Assembly (NCBI GenBank): GCA_964402505.1
Contig: CAYOCP010000002.1
Span: 240,508-304,507, forward strand
Source of the DNA: SLRI01 sp964402505
GTDB taxonomy: Bacteria > Pseudomonadota > Alphaproteobacteria > Geminicoccales > Geminicoccaceae
Direction of reading: 5' to 3'
DNA: 64,000 nucleotides
Under the pieces are notes generated by a model. The model searched no databases and was not told the origin of the DNA. It saw nothing but the letters and a program-made list of their open reading frames with translations. This document shows, one piece after another, positions 8,884-15,792 of the stretch. Positions within the stretch are counted from its first letter, which is position 1. Each line of letters starts with the position of its first letter. The translations under genes and the position numbers were made by a program.

Positions 8884-9350
8884 CTGTCGTAGACGAAGCT
8901 GGCGACGTAGCGGCGGCCGCGCACCGGTGTGCCGGCGCCATCGGTCGTGAGCGGGACGGCCACTTCGTTCGGGCTGTCGCGCAGATCCTCGACGGCCGCA
9001 TCGATGTGAAGCGTGTAGCCGGCATCGAAGAGCGCATCGGCGAGATCGAGCGTGATCTCGAGCGTCCGGCCGGCGCCGACGCTGGCGCCGGTGATGCCGT
9101 CGATCTCCCTGGTGCCGCCGCCGGTGGCCCGATACCAGTCGGTCAGGTGCTCGTAGTATTTGGACTTGTCGCCGGCCATCCAGAGGCTGCCGGCATAGCC
9201 GCCCGATTCGTCGGTGACGTAGAGTGCGAGATAAGCGCCGTCGCCGCCGTAGCTGCTCAGTGTCGTGGTCAGCGTCACCGGCCGCGCCATGGCATGGGCG
9301 GGCAGTGTCAGCGCCGTGGTGAGCGCGAGCGCCGCGAGAAGTGATTTCAT
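8880..9350 (-). CDS. DUF2271 periplasmic protein with flavinylation-type motif
   Basis: 156 residues with a Sec signal peptide (about 1-22, ending AHAMA). The body is the DUF2271 fold seen beside PepSY reductases. Residues 84-90 read DGITGAS; the [ST]GA[ST] core matches the acceptor site at which ApbE attaches FMN in NqrC, RnfG and FMN-bind domains, making Ser90 the likely flavinylated residue. Together with the reductase and apbE in the same operon this suggests it is the periplasmic electron carrier or terminal oxidoreductase of the system. That role is inference; domain name and motif are visible. Confidence 0.87.
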   Translation of the reverse strand: MKSLLAALALTTALTLPAHAMARPVTLTTTLSSYGGDGAYLALYVTDESGGYAGSLWMAGDKSKYYEHLTDWYRATGGGTREIDGITGASVGAGRTLEITLDLADALFDAGYTLHIDAAVEDLRDSPNEVAVPLTTDGAGTPVRGRRYVASFVYDR

Positions 9351-9390
9351 CGAGAAGGTCCTCGTTCGGGGGGCGTTGCCTCGAAAGGGC

Positions 9391-9762
9391 TCAGTTCACC
9401 TGAACCCGCGGCGGGGTGCCTTTTTCGAAGAGGCCGTTTGGGGGCGGTGCGACGGAGCCGGCGCGGGCGCGATTGCGGGCGCCGTCGCGGTCGTCGTCCT
9501 CGCGGTCGATCTCGATGACGGCCAGCGTGGCCGGATCGAGCTTCACCTCGATATCCCGGCCGTCGGTGTCCTGGCCCTCGATCTCGTAGCAGCCGTCGTC
9601 GATCTCGATCTCGCGCACCGACCAGCCTTGCCGCTCGGCCAGTTGCATCACGGCCTCGCGCGGCTGCCAATCGGCCATCGGCACGCGGCAATCGTCGCCC
9701 GCCAGCGCCGCGCCTGCGGGAAGGACGGCGAGGATCGCAAGGGTGGTCAGGCTCTTCTTCAT
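9391..9762 (-). CDS. Small secreted PepSY-domain protein (copy 1)
   Basis: 123 residues. The ATG at 9762 is preceded by an AGGAG ribosome site 8 nt away and starts a Sec signal peptide (MKKSLTTLAILAVLPAGAALA). The mature protein is a single PepSY domain of about 65 residues (DWQPREAVMQLAERQGW... LDPATLAVIEID) with two cysteines (DDC, DGC) able to form a disulfide, then an Asp/Arg-rich tail. It is the first gene of the operon with DUF2271, the reductase and apbE, 40 bp upstream of DUF2271. Its promoter carries the 49-bp quadruple element. A paralogue lies at 10758-11105. Confidence 0.88.
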   Translation of the reverse strand: MKKSLTTLAILAVLPAGAALAGDDCRVPMADWQPREAVMQLAERQGWSVREIEIDDGCYEIEGQDTDGRDIEVKLDPATLAVIEIDREDDDRDGARNRARAGSVAPPPNGLFEKGTPPRVQVN

Positions 9763-9808
9763 GGCTCGGTCTCCTGTCTTCCGGTGAAACCTGTTCTGGT
9801 CGTTCGAC

Positions 9809-9857
9809 CTGACGACTTCCTGACGCGGCCGCAAACGCCGCCTCAGCTTGGGGTCAG
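9809..9857 (-). promoter_or_regulatory. 49-bp four-half-site operator, site A
   Basis: CTGA at 9809 and 9820 and TCAG at 9843 and 9854 give CTGA-N7-CTGA-N19-TCAG-N7-TCAG. On the minus strand, 10 nt beyond the proximal half-site, lies a -10-like CAGAAC (9798-9793), 30 nt before the ATG of the PepSY gene. The identical geometry recurs at 10554 and 11157. An 11-bp repeat phase and 10-bp distance to the -10 are typical of OmpR-family activators; assignment to the regulator at 11250 is inferred from proximity. Confidence 0.75.
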
Positions 9858-9861
9858 GAAG

Positions 9862-9892
9862 GGAAAGGCCGGCTGCGACAGCCGGCCTTTCC
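9862..9892 (-). terminator. Hairpin terminator after the secreted helical protein gene
   Basis: A perfect 14-bp stem GGAAAGGCCGGCTG with a CGA loop lies 48 bp past the stop of the minus-strand gene at 9941. On the minus strand the stem ends in TTTCCC and a pyrimidine-rich run rather than a clean T-tract. It separates that gene from the downstream PepSY operon, whose operator begins 5 bp further on. Confidence 0.65.
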
Positions 9893-9940
9893 TGATCGTC
9901 CGGCGCGGTGCCCGCGCATTCGGGCACCGGTTGGCGCGGA

Positions 9941-10510
9941 TCAGTTGCTCGCCCCGGCCCCGGACGGATCACCAACGCCCGTCATGGGAACCGGGTGCTC
10001 GACCTGGAGCGGACCCGATGCCGGGCGGGTGGTGGCGGCATCGACGAGCATGGCTGCCGGGTAGAGCACCTCGACATCGCTCATCTCGTGCCAGATCACC
10101 CTTTCCGCGAGGTCCGCGGTCTCGGCGTCGGCCGCCTCGTCCGCCCTGGCGTAGAGCTCGGCCAGCGCCGTGACGAGCTCAAGATCGCCCGAATAGAGCT
10201 CCGTCACTTCGGCCTCGAGACGCATCCCCTCGGGCAGCTCCGCCACCGTCGCCAGCCGGTTGGCCGCCGCTTCGGCCCGACCGAGCAGCGGCAGGATCAG
10301 CCGTTCCTGCGCCGCGTTGTGCGATTGCATGAGGTCGGCCGCCCTGCGGGCGGCGGCGCCGATCTCGCCCTGCTTTTCGGCGACACGCTCGAGCCGGGCC
10401 TGGTAGTCCGCGTGCACCGCGCCGAGCGCGTACGGCGTTTCCCCGGGTGCCGCGATGGCCGGCATGGCGAGAGCCGAGAGGGCGGCGGCGATGATCAGGT
10501 TCCTTCCCAT
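9941..10510 (-). CDS. Secreted helical protein of unknown function
   Basis: 189 residues with a Sec signal peptide (MGRNLIIAAALSALAMPAIA). The rest is predicted almost wholly helical and is rich in Ala, Glu and Leu, with one His-containing stretch (HNAAQERLILPLLGR) and WHEMSDVEVLYPAAMLVDAA near the C-terminus. No cysteines and no recognisable domain. It is probably monocistronic: a terminator follows, and its own copy of the 49-bp operator lies 44 bp upstream. Shared regulation suggests it works with the PepSY proteins in the cell envelope, but I do not recognise the family. Confidence 0.8.
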   Translation of the reverse strand: MGRNLIIAAALSALAMPAIAAPGETPYALGAVHADYQARLERVAEKQGEIGAAARRAADLMQSHNAAQERLILPLLGRAEAAANRLATVAELPEGMRLEAEVTELYSGDLELVTALAELYARADEAADAETADLAERVIWHEMSDVEVLYPAAMLVDAATTRPASGPLQVEHPVPMTGVGDPSGAGASN

Positions 10511-10553
10511 GTCAGTCTCCTTTCAGGTGACGACATCAATCTGGCGTCCCTGC

Positions 10554-10602
10554 CTGAGCGCATGCTGACGGTGCGACGGTTTTCGCTTCAGACTGGCGTC
10601 AG
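10554..10602 (-). promoter_or_regulatory. 49-bp four-half-site operator, site B
   Basis: CTGA at 10554 and 10565, TCAG at 10588 and 10599: exactly the spacing of sites A and C. The -10-like hexamer CAGATT (10543-10538, minus strand) again lies 10 nt from the proximal half-site, 28 nt before the ATG at 10510. The right half, YTCAG-N6-GTCAGG, is the best conserved part across the three sites. Confidence 0.75.
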
Positions 10603-10624
10603 GTCGATTGGGGAAGACGAAGAG

Positions 10625-10645
10625 CCGCCGCCTCGCGGGCGGCGG
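10625..10645 (-). terminator. GC hairpin after PepSY copy 2
   Basis: CCGCCGCC (10625-10632) pairs with GGCGGCGG (10638-10645) across a 5-nt loop, about 110 bp beyond the stop of the PepSY gene at 10758 and just upstream of operator B. No T-tract is present, so termination is only suggested by position between two separately controlled genes. Confidence 0.4.
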
Positions 10646-10757
10646 GGCCGGGGGCTCGTGCAGCGGTCAGTGCCGCGCCGGCAGCATGCGCTGCAGGGTG
10701 TTGTCGCGCATCAGGTAGCGATGGATCAGGGCGGCGGCAGGTTCAGGCCGAGAAAAG

Positions 10758-11105
10758 TCACCGGGGCGCCGGCTCGCCGCGGTCCTTCGGCCGGCCGGCT
10801 CCGGCCGGGGCCGCGGCAGGCGAACGGTCGTGGCCGTCGTCCTCGTATTCGAGCTCGATCACCTGCAGCGTGGCCGGATCGAGCGTCACCTCGATCGGGC
10901 GCCCTTGGGCATCGCTGCCCTTGATCTCGTAGCAGCCGTCGTCGATCTTGATGCGGCGCACGCTCCAGCCATTCTCCTCGGCCAGGCGTTCGACGGCGCC
11001 GCGCGGCTGCCAGTCCGAGATCGGCACGAGGCAATCGTCGTCCGCCGATGCCGGCGGGGCCGCGAGGGCTGCGAAAAGGGCGAGCGTCGCCAGTGTCTTC
11101 CTCAT
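10758..11105 (-). CDS. Small secreted PepSY-domain protein (copy 2)
   Basis: 115 residues with a Sec signal peptide (MRKTLATLALFAALAAPPASA) and one PepSY domain. It is a clear paralogue of 9391-9762: both share DWQPRGAVxxLAExxGWSVRxIxIDDGCYEI and LDPATLxVIE with the same two cysteines, then a charged low-complexity tail. It is divergent from the response regulator gene, and the 49-bp operator between them can serve both. Small PepSY proteins beside OmpR/QseB-type two-component pairs are common and may act as periplasmic modulators of the sensor or of the PepSY reductase; that role is inferred. Confidence 0.87.
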   Translation of the reverse strand: MRKTLATLALFAALAAPPASADDDCLVPISDWQPRGAVERLAEENGWSVRRIKIDDGCYEIKGSDAQGRPIEVTLDPATLQVIELEYEDDGHDRSPAAAPAGAGRPKDRGEPAPR

Positions 11106-11156
11106 GAGCCGGAACCTTCGCTTCGGCCATCCCGGCGGGCTTCATGCGCGGCAAAG

Positions 11157-11205
11157 CTGACGGCAGCCTGAAGCGGCTCATCGCCGAGGTTCAGCTTTGC
11201 GTCAG
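11157..11205. promoter_or_regulatory. 49-bp four-half-site operator, site C (divergent promoter)
   Basis: CTGA at 11157 and 11168, TCAG at 11191 and 11202, with the outer part forming a perfect 10-bp inverted repeat (GCAAAGCTGA at 11151-11160, TCAGCTTTGC at 11191-11200). Ten nt to the left is CATGAA (11146-11141) for the PepSY gene; ten nt to the right is CATGGG (11216-11221) for the response regulator. The symmetric element thus faces a promoter on each side and implies autoregulation. Confidence 0.78.
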
Positions 11206-11249
11206 CCGGATGGATCATGGGGGGCGCCGGCAAGGGAACGGAAACCGCC

Positions 11250-11909
11250 ATGCGCATCCTGCTGATCGAGGACGACACGGTTCTGGGTGCTGCCGTGCGC
11301 GACCAGATCGCGGGCGACGGGCAGTCGGTGGACTGGGTGACGCGCCTCGATGCCGCGGGCAGTGCCGTGCGCGGCACGTCCTATGACCTGATCCTGCTCG
11401 ATCTGATGCTGCCAGACGGTCGCGGCATCGGCTTCTTGCGGAACCTGCGGTCCCGCGGCGACGTGACCCCGGTCATCATCCTCACCGCGCTCGATCAGGT
11501 CACCGACCGGATCGAGGGGCTGAACGCGGGCGCCGATGATTATCTCGTGAAGCCTTTCGATCTCGCCGAGCTCTCGGCGCGAATCGGCTCGGTGGCGCGG
11601 CGCTACAGCGGCAATCCGAACCCGCTTCTGATCCACGGGCCGCTGGAGATCGACCTCGCGGCGCGCTCGGTCCACCGAAACGGCCGGCCGATTCGGCTGA
11701 CCGCGCGCGAATGGGCGCTGTTCGAGGCATTCCTGTCACGGCCGGGCCAGCTTCTCTCCAAGGCGCAGCTCGAGGAGAAGCTCTATGCCTTCGGCGCCGA
11801 GGTGGAGAGCAACACCATCGAGGTGCATGTCAGCCGGCTGCGCAAGAAGCTCGGTGCCGGCTCGATCCTGACCGAGCGCGGGCTGGGCTACCGGCTGGGC
11901 CGCCCGTGA
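11250..11909 (+). CDS. OmpR/QseB-type response regulator
   Basis: 219 residues. The receiver domain has the acidic pair in IEDD (7-9), phospho-acceptor Asp51 (LILLDLMLPDG), Thr79 and Lys101 (LVKPF). The C-terminal half is a winged helix of the OmpR/PhoB class (LTAREWALFEAFL... VSRLRKKL... TERGLGYRL). An in-frame ATG at 11217 would add eleven residues, but it coincides with the predicted -10, so MRILLIEDD at 11250 is preferred. It overlaps the kinase gene by 4 bp. Regulators of this class bind direct repeats of 11-bp period, matching the three 49-bp elements nearby, so this protein probably controls the PepSY and flavoreductase genes and itself. Confidence 0.93.
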   Translation: MRILLIEDDTVLGAAVRDQIAGDGQSVDWVTRLDAAGSAVRGTSYDLILLDLMLPDGRGIGFLRNLRSRGDVTPVIILTALDQVTDRIEGLNAGADDYLVKPFDLAELSARIGSVARRYSGNPNPLLIHGPLEIDLAARSVHRNGRPIRLTAREWALFEAFLSRPGQLLSKAQLEEKLYAFGAEVESNTIEVHVSRLRKKLGAGSILTERGLGYRLGRP

Positions 11910-13273
11910 AGTGGCCAGGGAGCCTTCAGGGCCGCCTCGCTCTCGTGCTGGGGGGCGTGCTGACGCTTCTCTGGATCGTCGCGACGACGGTGACGGCCGT
12001 CATCCTGCGGCAGGAGATGGACAGGGTTCTCGATTCGGCGCTTCAGGAAACCGCGCAGCGGATTCTGCCGCTGGCCGTCGTGGACATCATCGACCGCGAG
12101 GAGGACCACCGGACGCAGCGCCTGGCTGCCCTGCGCGCGCATACGGAGTTTCTGACCTATATCGTGCGCGATGCCGACGGGCATGTCGTGCTGCAGTCCC
12201 ACGCCGCCGACCCCGGCATCTTTCCCGCGTGGGCCGGTCCGGGATTCGCGCAGTCCGCGACCCACCGCTTCTACAGCGAGGCCACGCTTCGGGGCACCGT
12301 GCGGATCACCGTGGCGGAGCCGCTGGACCATCGCGCGGCCGCGCTGCGTCGCATCGGGATGTCGCTCGGCCTGCCGCTCCTCGTCATGATCCCGGTCACG
12401 CTTCTGGCGGTCGTGCTGGCCGTGCGCGCCGGCACGGCGCCGCTGTGGCGGTTCCGCCGGGCACTCGCGGCGCGAAGCGCCCGCGATCTCTCACCGGTCC
12501 CGGCAACCGGGCTGCCGTCGGAGATCGCACCGCTCGCGGCCGCGCTCGACCGTCTTCTCGAGCGGCTGCGTTCGGCCTTCGAGGCCGAGCGCAGCTTCGC
12601 CGCCAATGCGGCGCACGAGCTGCGCACGCCCTTGGCGGGTGCGATCGCGCAAGCCCAGCGCCTGCGCTCGGAAACGGTCGACCCGGCCGCCGGAGCCCGG
12701 GCCGCGGAAATCGAGACCACGCTCAAGCGGCTGGCGCGGCTCGCCGAACGCCTCATGCAGCTGGCGAGGGCCGAGGGTGGTCGGCTTCGCCTGGAGCGAA
12801 GCACGGATCTCGGGGTCGTGGCGCGCATCGTGGTCGAGGACATCGCGCGCTCGGCGGGACCGGGCCGCATCGCGCTGACGCTGCCGGAAACGCCGCTCAT
12901 GTCGGACCTCGATCCCGACGTTTTCGGGATCGTGTGCCGAAACCTCGTGGAGAACGCGCTTCGCCACGGTGCCGGCCACGGCATCGTCGAGGTGACGCTG
13001 GCTTCGGATGGGCAACTGACCGTCGCGAACGAGGGCCCCGTGCTGCCCGGCGAGGTTCTGGAGCGCCTGACGGCCCGTTTCGAGCGGGCGGATGCCGGCA
13101 GCGATGGCAGTGGCCTGGGCCTCGCCATCGTTGCCGCCATCGCCGACCGGATCGAGAGCCCGCTCGTTCTGGCATCGCCCCGCCCGGGCACGTCCTCGGG
13201 ATTCCAGGCGTCCTTGCGGCTGCCGGCAGACGCTCGGCCCACGGCCCCGCGGGTCGAGAACGCCGGGCGCTAG
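11906..13273 (+). CDS. Sensor histidine kinase, QseC/PmrB-like
   Basis: 455 residues from a GTG that overlaps the regulator stop (GTGA). Membrane helices at about 11-34 and 152-174 enclose a periplasmic sensor domain of about 115 residues without obvious metal-binding clusters. A HAMP-like linker follows, then the dimerisation helix with the phospho-acceptor His237 in FAANAAHELRTPLAG. The ATPase domain has N-box NLVENALRHG and G-box DGSGLGLAIV. It should phosphorylate the upstream regulator. The signal is unknown; the redox-type regulon suggests an envelope redox or metal cue. The stop overlaps the convergent gene at 13270 by 4 bp. Confidence 0.92.
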   Translation: MKWPGSLQGRLALVLGGVLTLLWIVATTVTAVILRQEMDRVLDSALQETAQRILPLAVVDIIDREEDHRTQRLAALRAHTEFLTYIVRDADGHVVLQSHAADPGIFPAWAGPGFAQSATHRFYSEATLRGTVRITVAEPLDHRAAALRRIGMSLGLPLLVMIPVTLLAVVLAVRAGTAPLWRFRRALAARSARDLSPVPATGLPSEIAPLAAALDRLLERLRSAFEAERSFAANAAHELRTPLAGAIAQAQRLRSETVDPAAGARAAEIETTLKRLARLAERLMQLARAEGGRLRLERSTDLGVVARIVVEDIARSAGPGRIALTLPETPLMSDLDPDVFGIVCRNLVENALRHGAGHGIVEVTLASDGQLTVANEGPVLPGEVLERLTARFERADAGSDGSGLGLAIVAAIADRIESPLVLASPRPGTSSGFQASLRLPADARPTAPRVENAGR

Positions 13274-14697
13274 AAGCCCGGCTTGTCGGCCATGTCCTCG
13301 CAGCGGCTGGTGCTGACGAGATCGAGCTCCTTCGCGAGCGAGCGGAGCGCCGTCCTGAGGCCCTCCTCCAGCACCGGATGGTAGAAGGGCATCTCGAGCA
13401 TGCGCGGCACGCTCAGCTCCTGCTGGCAGGACCAGGCGAGGAGGTGCGCCATGTGCTCGGCGGCGGGGGCGAGCAGCTCGGCGCCGAGGAAGGTGCCGCA
13501 GCCGCGCCGCGCGTAGAGGCGCGCCAGCCCCTCGTTTCTCGCCATCACGCGCGCCCGTCCCTGGTCGGCGTAGGAGACCTCGCCGATCGCCACCTCGCTC
13601 TGGTCGAGATCGGCGAAGCTCCGGCCGACGATCGCCATTTGCGGGTCGGTGAAGGCGATGGCGATGGAGGCGCGCCGCTCGTGCGGCTCGACCTTCGGAT
13701 AGTGAACGGCGTTGGCACCGGCGATCCGTCCCTCGTCCGCCGCCTCGTGCAGCAGGCCGGAAGCGCCGGTGACGTCGCCGGCCATGAAGATCGGCAGCTT
13801 GCCGCATTGCGTGGTCCTGGGGTTCCAGTCGGGCCGACCCTTGTCGTCGAGGGCGAGGCCGGTCGCCTCGAGATCGAGGCCGGCGAGATTGGGCCGGCGG
13901 CCGGCGGCGACCAGGACCTGGTCGAAGCGGCGCTCGTGACCGGTTCCGTCCTCCGCCTGCCAGGCGAGGCGCAGGCCGTGGCCGTCCGGCTCCACGGCCT
14001 CCACCTCGGTGTTCAGATGCAGCTCCAGCCTGGCGCCGAGCGTCCTCCTCGCCGCCTCCTGCAGCTTCGGGTCGGAGAAGGGACCGAGATGATCGAACGG
14101 GTTGAAGAAGGCGACCTCGACGCCGAGCTGCGCCATGGCCTGACCGAGCTCGAGCGCCACGACGCCGGTGCCGATCACGGCGAGGCTCCGCGGCAGATTC
14201 CGAAGCTCGAAGATCGTGTCGCTGGTCAGAACGCGGTCCTCGAGCGCGTCGAAGGGCGGCGGCAGCCAGGGCGAGCTGCCGGCGGCGATGACGACCGCAC
14301 CGGCCTCGATGCGCTCGCCCTCGACCTCGAGGCCGGTCGGGCCGGTGAAGCGGGCGTGGCCCCGAAGGCGCTGGTCCGCCGGCAGCTCCTCGGTGGCACG
14401 GACCATGCCGCCGGCGAAGCGGTCGCGCTCCCTCTGCACCCGCGCCATGACCGCCGGCCCGTCGATCTCGGGCCCGCCCGCCGCATGCACGCCGAAGACG
14501 CCGGCGTCGCGTACCGCCCGCGCGTGCTCGGCCGCGGCGACCACGAGCTTGGACGGCATGCAGCCGACGCGGGCGCAGGTGGTGCCGTAGGGGCCGTGCT
14601 CGATCAAAAGCACGCTGCCGCCGCATTTGACGACCTCGCTTCGCGCGTTGAGCCCGGCCGTGCCGGCACCGATCACCGCGACGTCGACCTTGCGCAT
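13270..14697 (-). CDS. FAD-dependent disulfide reductase, dihydrolipoyl-dehydrogenase-like
   Basis: 475 residues, class I pyridine nucleotide-disulfide oxidoreductase. Seen in order: FAD motif VIGAGTAGLNA (about 8-18), redox-active pair in TTCARVGCMPSK (about 40-51), NAD(P) motif VIGTGVVALELG, second FAD motif FMAGDVTGASGLLHEAADEG and the catalytic HPVLEE base near residue 430. No N-terminal lipoyl domain and no E1/E2 genes nearby, so this is an orphan that may reduce lipoamide, glutathione-like thiols or quinones. I chose MRKVDVAVIGAGTAG as start; it is preceded by GGAGAGAGAACG. It may share a transcript with the desaturase 49 bp upstream. Confidence 0.87.
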   Translation of the reverse strand: MRKVDVAVIGAGTAGLNARSEVVKCGGSVLLIEHGPYGTTCARVGCMPSKLVVAAAEHARAVRDAGVFGVHAAGGPEIDGPAVMARVQRERDRFAGGMVRATEELPADQRLRGHARFTGPTGLEVEGERIEAGAVVIAAGSSPWLPPPFDALEDRVLTSDTIFELRNLPRSLAVIGTGVVALELGQAMAQLGVEVAFFNPFDHLGPFSDPKLQEAARRTLGARLELHLNTEVEAVEPDGHGLRLAWQAEDGTGHERRFDQVLVAAGRRPNLAGLDLEATGLALDDKGRPDWNPRTTQCGKLPIFMAGDVTGASGLLHEAADEGRIAGANAVHYPKVEPHERRASIAIAFTDPQMAIVGRSFADLDQSEVAIGEVSYADQGRARVMARNEGLARLYARRGCGTFLGAELLAPAAEHMAHLLAWSCQQELSVPRMLEMPFYHPVLEEGLRTALRSLAKELDLVSTSRCEDMADKPGF

Positions 14698-14746
14698 GAC
14701 GTTCTCTCTCCCTTTCGCTGATGCCGTCTCGCGATCGTTCAACGCC

Positions 14747-15751
14747 TCAGGCGGCGGCGCGGTTCGGCTCGTGGCCGCTTCGGGCGGCCTGGAGGATGAC
14801 ACCCTGGGTGCGGCCGTAGCCGGACTCGAGCTCGGCCAGATGCGGTCCGAGGTCCTGGTGCAGTGCCGGCAGGGCGTGGAACGGCACGGCCGGGAGGGCG
14901 TGGTGCTCGGCATGGAACGCCATGTTCCAATTGAGCCACTGGATCGGCCGCAGGGTCAGGACGGTGCGGGTGTTCTTCAGCATGTCGGGCACGGGCGGGC
15001 AGGCGCCATGCTCGCTCATGCGGATGATCCGCATGACCGGCTCGCCCATGACGCGGGGCAGGAGCCAGAAGGTCAGCGCCGCGGTCGAGCCCGCCAGAAG
15101 GGAGAGGGCGGCGATGGCGGCGTAGACGAGCCACATGAGGATCGCGTCGCGCTGGACGCGCCCGCGGTGGCGCTCGGGCAGGAAGGTGCGCTCGACCGGG
15201 GTGAAGGCGCCAAAGGGATGGCGGACGAGCGAGGAGAGGAGGTTGACGAAATAGGGGATCGAGGTGGCGTACCAGAGATAGCCGGAGATCGTGCCGCTCG
15301 CTGCGATCATCTCCGGATCGCGTGCCGGATCGGAGGTGTGGGCGTGGTGAGCGCTGTGCTCGAGGCGAAAATGGGCGGGCGGCAGGCCGAGCACGAGGCC
15401 GGTCGTCCAGTAGACCGCCTCGTTCAGCCGGCGGCTCCGGAAGGCGCTCGAATGGGCGGTCTCGTGAAAGGGGGCGAAGAGATGCACGACGACGATGCCG
15501 TGGGCGGCCATGGCCGGCCAGACCCACCAGGTGCCGAGCGCGAGGGCGACGAGGCTGCCGGTGAGCCCGAGCACGGCGAGATGCACGGCGAGGAAGGCCA
15601 GCCCCGGCGCGTTCCGGCGCCGGGCGAGGTGGCGCAGGCGTGCGGCGGGGACGAGGGCGCGCGGATCGGGCAAGGCGAGGATCCCCAAGCGTGGCAAAAG
15701 TCGCCCGAGTCTCGCCTGAGCGGCGGCCCGTGGGCAAGCGCTTTTCGTCAC
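14747..15751 (-). CDS. Membrane fatty-acid desaturase family protein
   Basis: About 334 residues from a GTG at 15751; the start is uncertain because no good ribosome site is visible and several TTG/CTG codons compete. Three histidine clusters for the di-iron site are present in the right order: HETAHSS, HSAHHAH and HAEHH. Four hydrophobic segments surround them. Such enzymes desaturate acyl lipids or hydroxylate or ketolate carotenoids at the inner membrane; the His-box spacing suits the acyl-lipid group better. The gene lies 41 bp downstream of the RND pump gene and upstream of the disulfide reductase, all on the same strand. Confidence 0.82.
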   Translation of the reverse strand: MTKSACPRAAAQARLGRLLPRLGILALPDPRALVPAARLRHLARRRNAPGLAFLAVHLAVLGLTGSLVALALGTWWVWPAMAAHGIVVVHLFAPFHETAHSSAFRSRRLNEAVYWTTGLVLGLPPAHFRLEHSAHHAHTSDPARDPEMIAASGTISGYLWYATSIPYFVNLLSSLVRHPFGAFTPVERTFLPERHRGRVQRDAILMWLVYAAIAALSLLAGSTAALTFWLLPRVMGEPVMRIIRMSEHGACPPVPDMLKNTRTVLTLRPIQWLNWNMAFHAEHHALPAVPFHALPALHQDLGPHLAELESGYGRTQGVILQAARSGHEPNRAAA

Positions 15752-15792
15752 TGCACGAGGATCGGCCGGCGGTGCGCCCGTCCTTCGGCCGG

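Noticed and set aside
11217..11249. Earlier ATG for the response regulator
   Set aside because: It coincides with the inferred -10 region and the family consensus starts at MRILLIEDD.
13270..14697. Mercuric reductase
   Set aside because: No heavy-metal-associated domain, no C-terminal vicinal cysteines and no mer genes.
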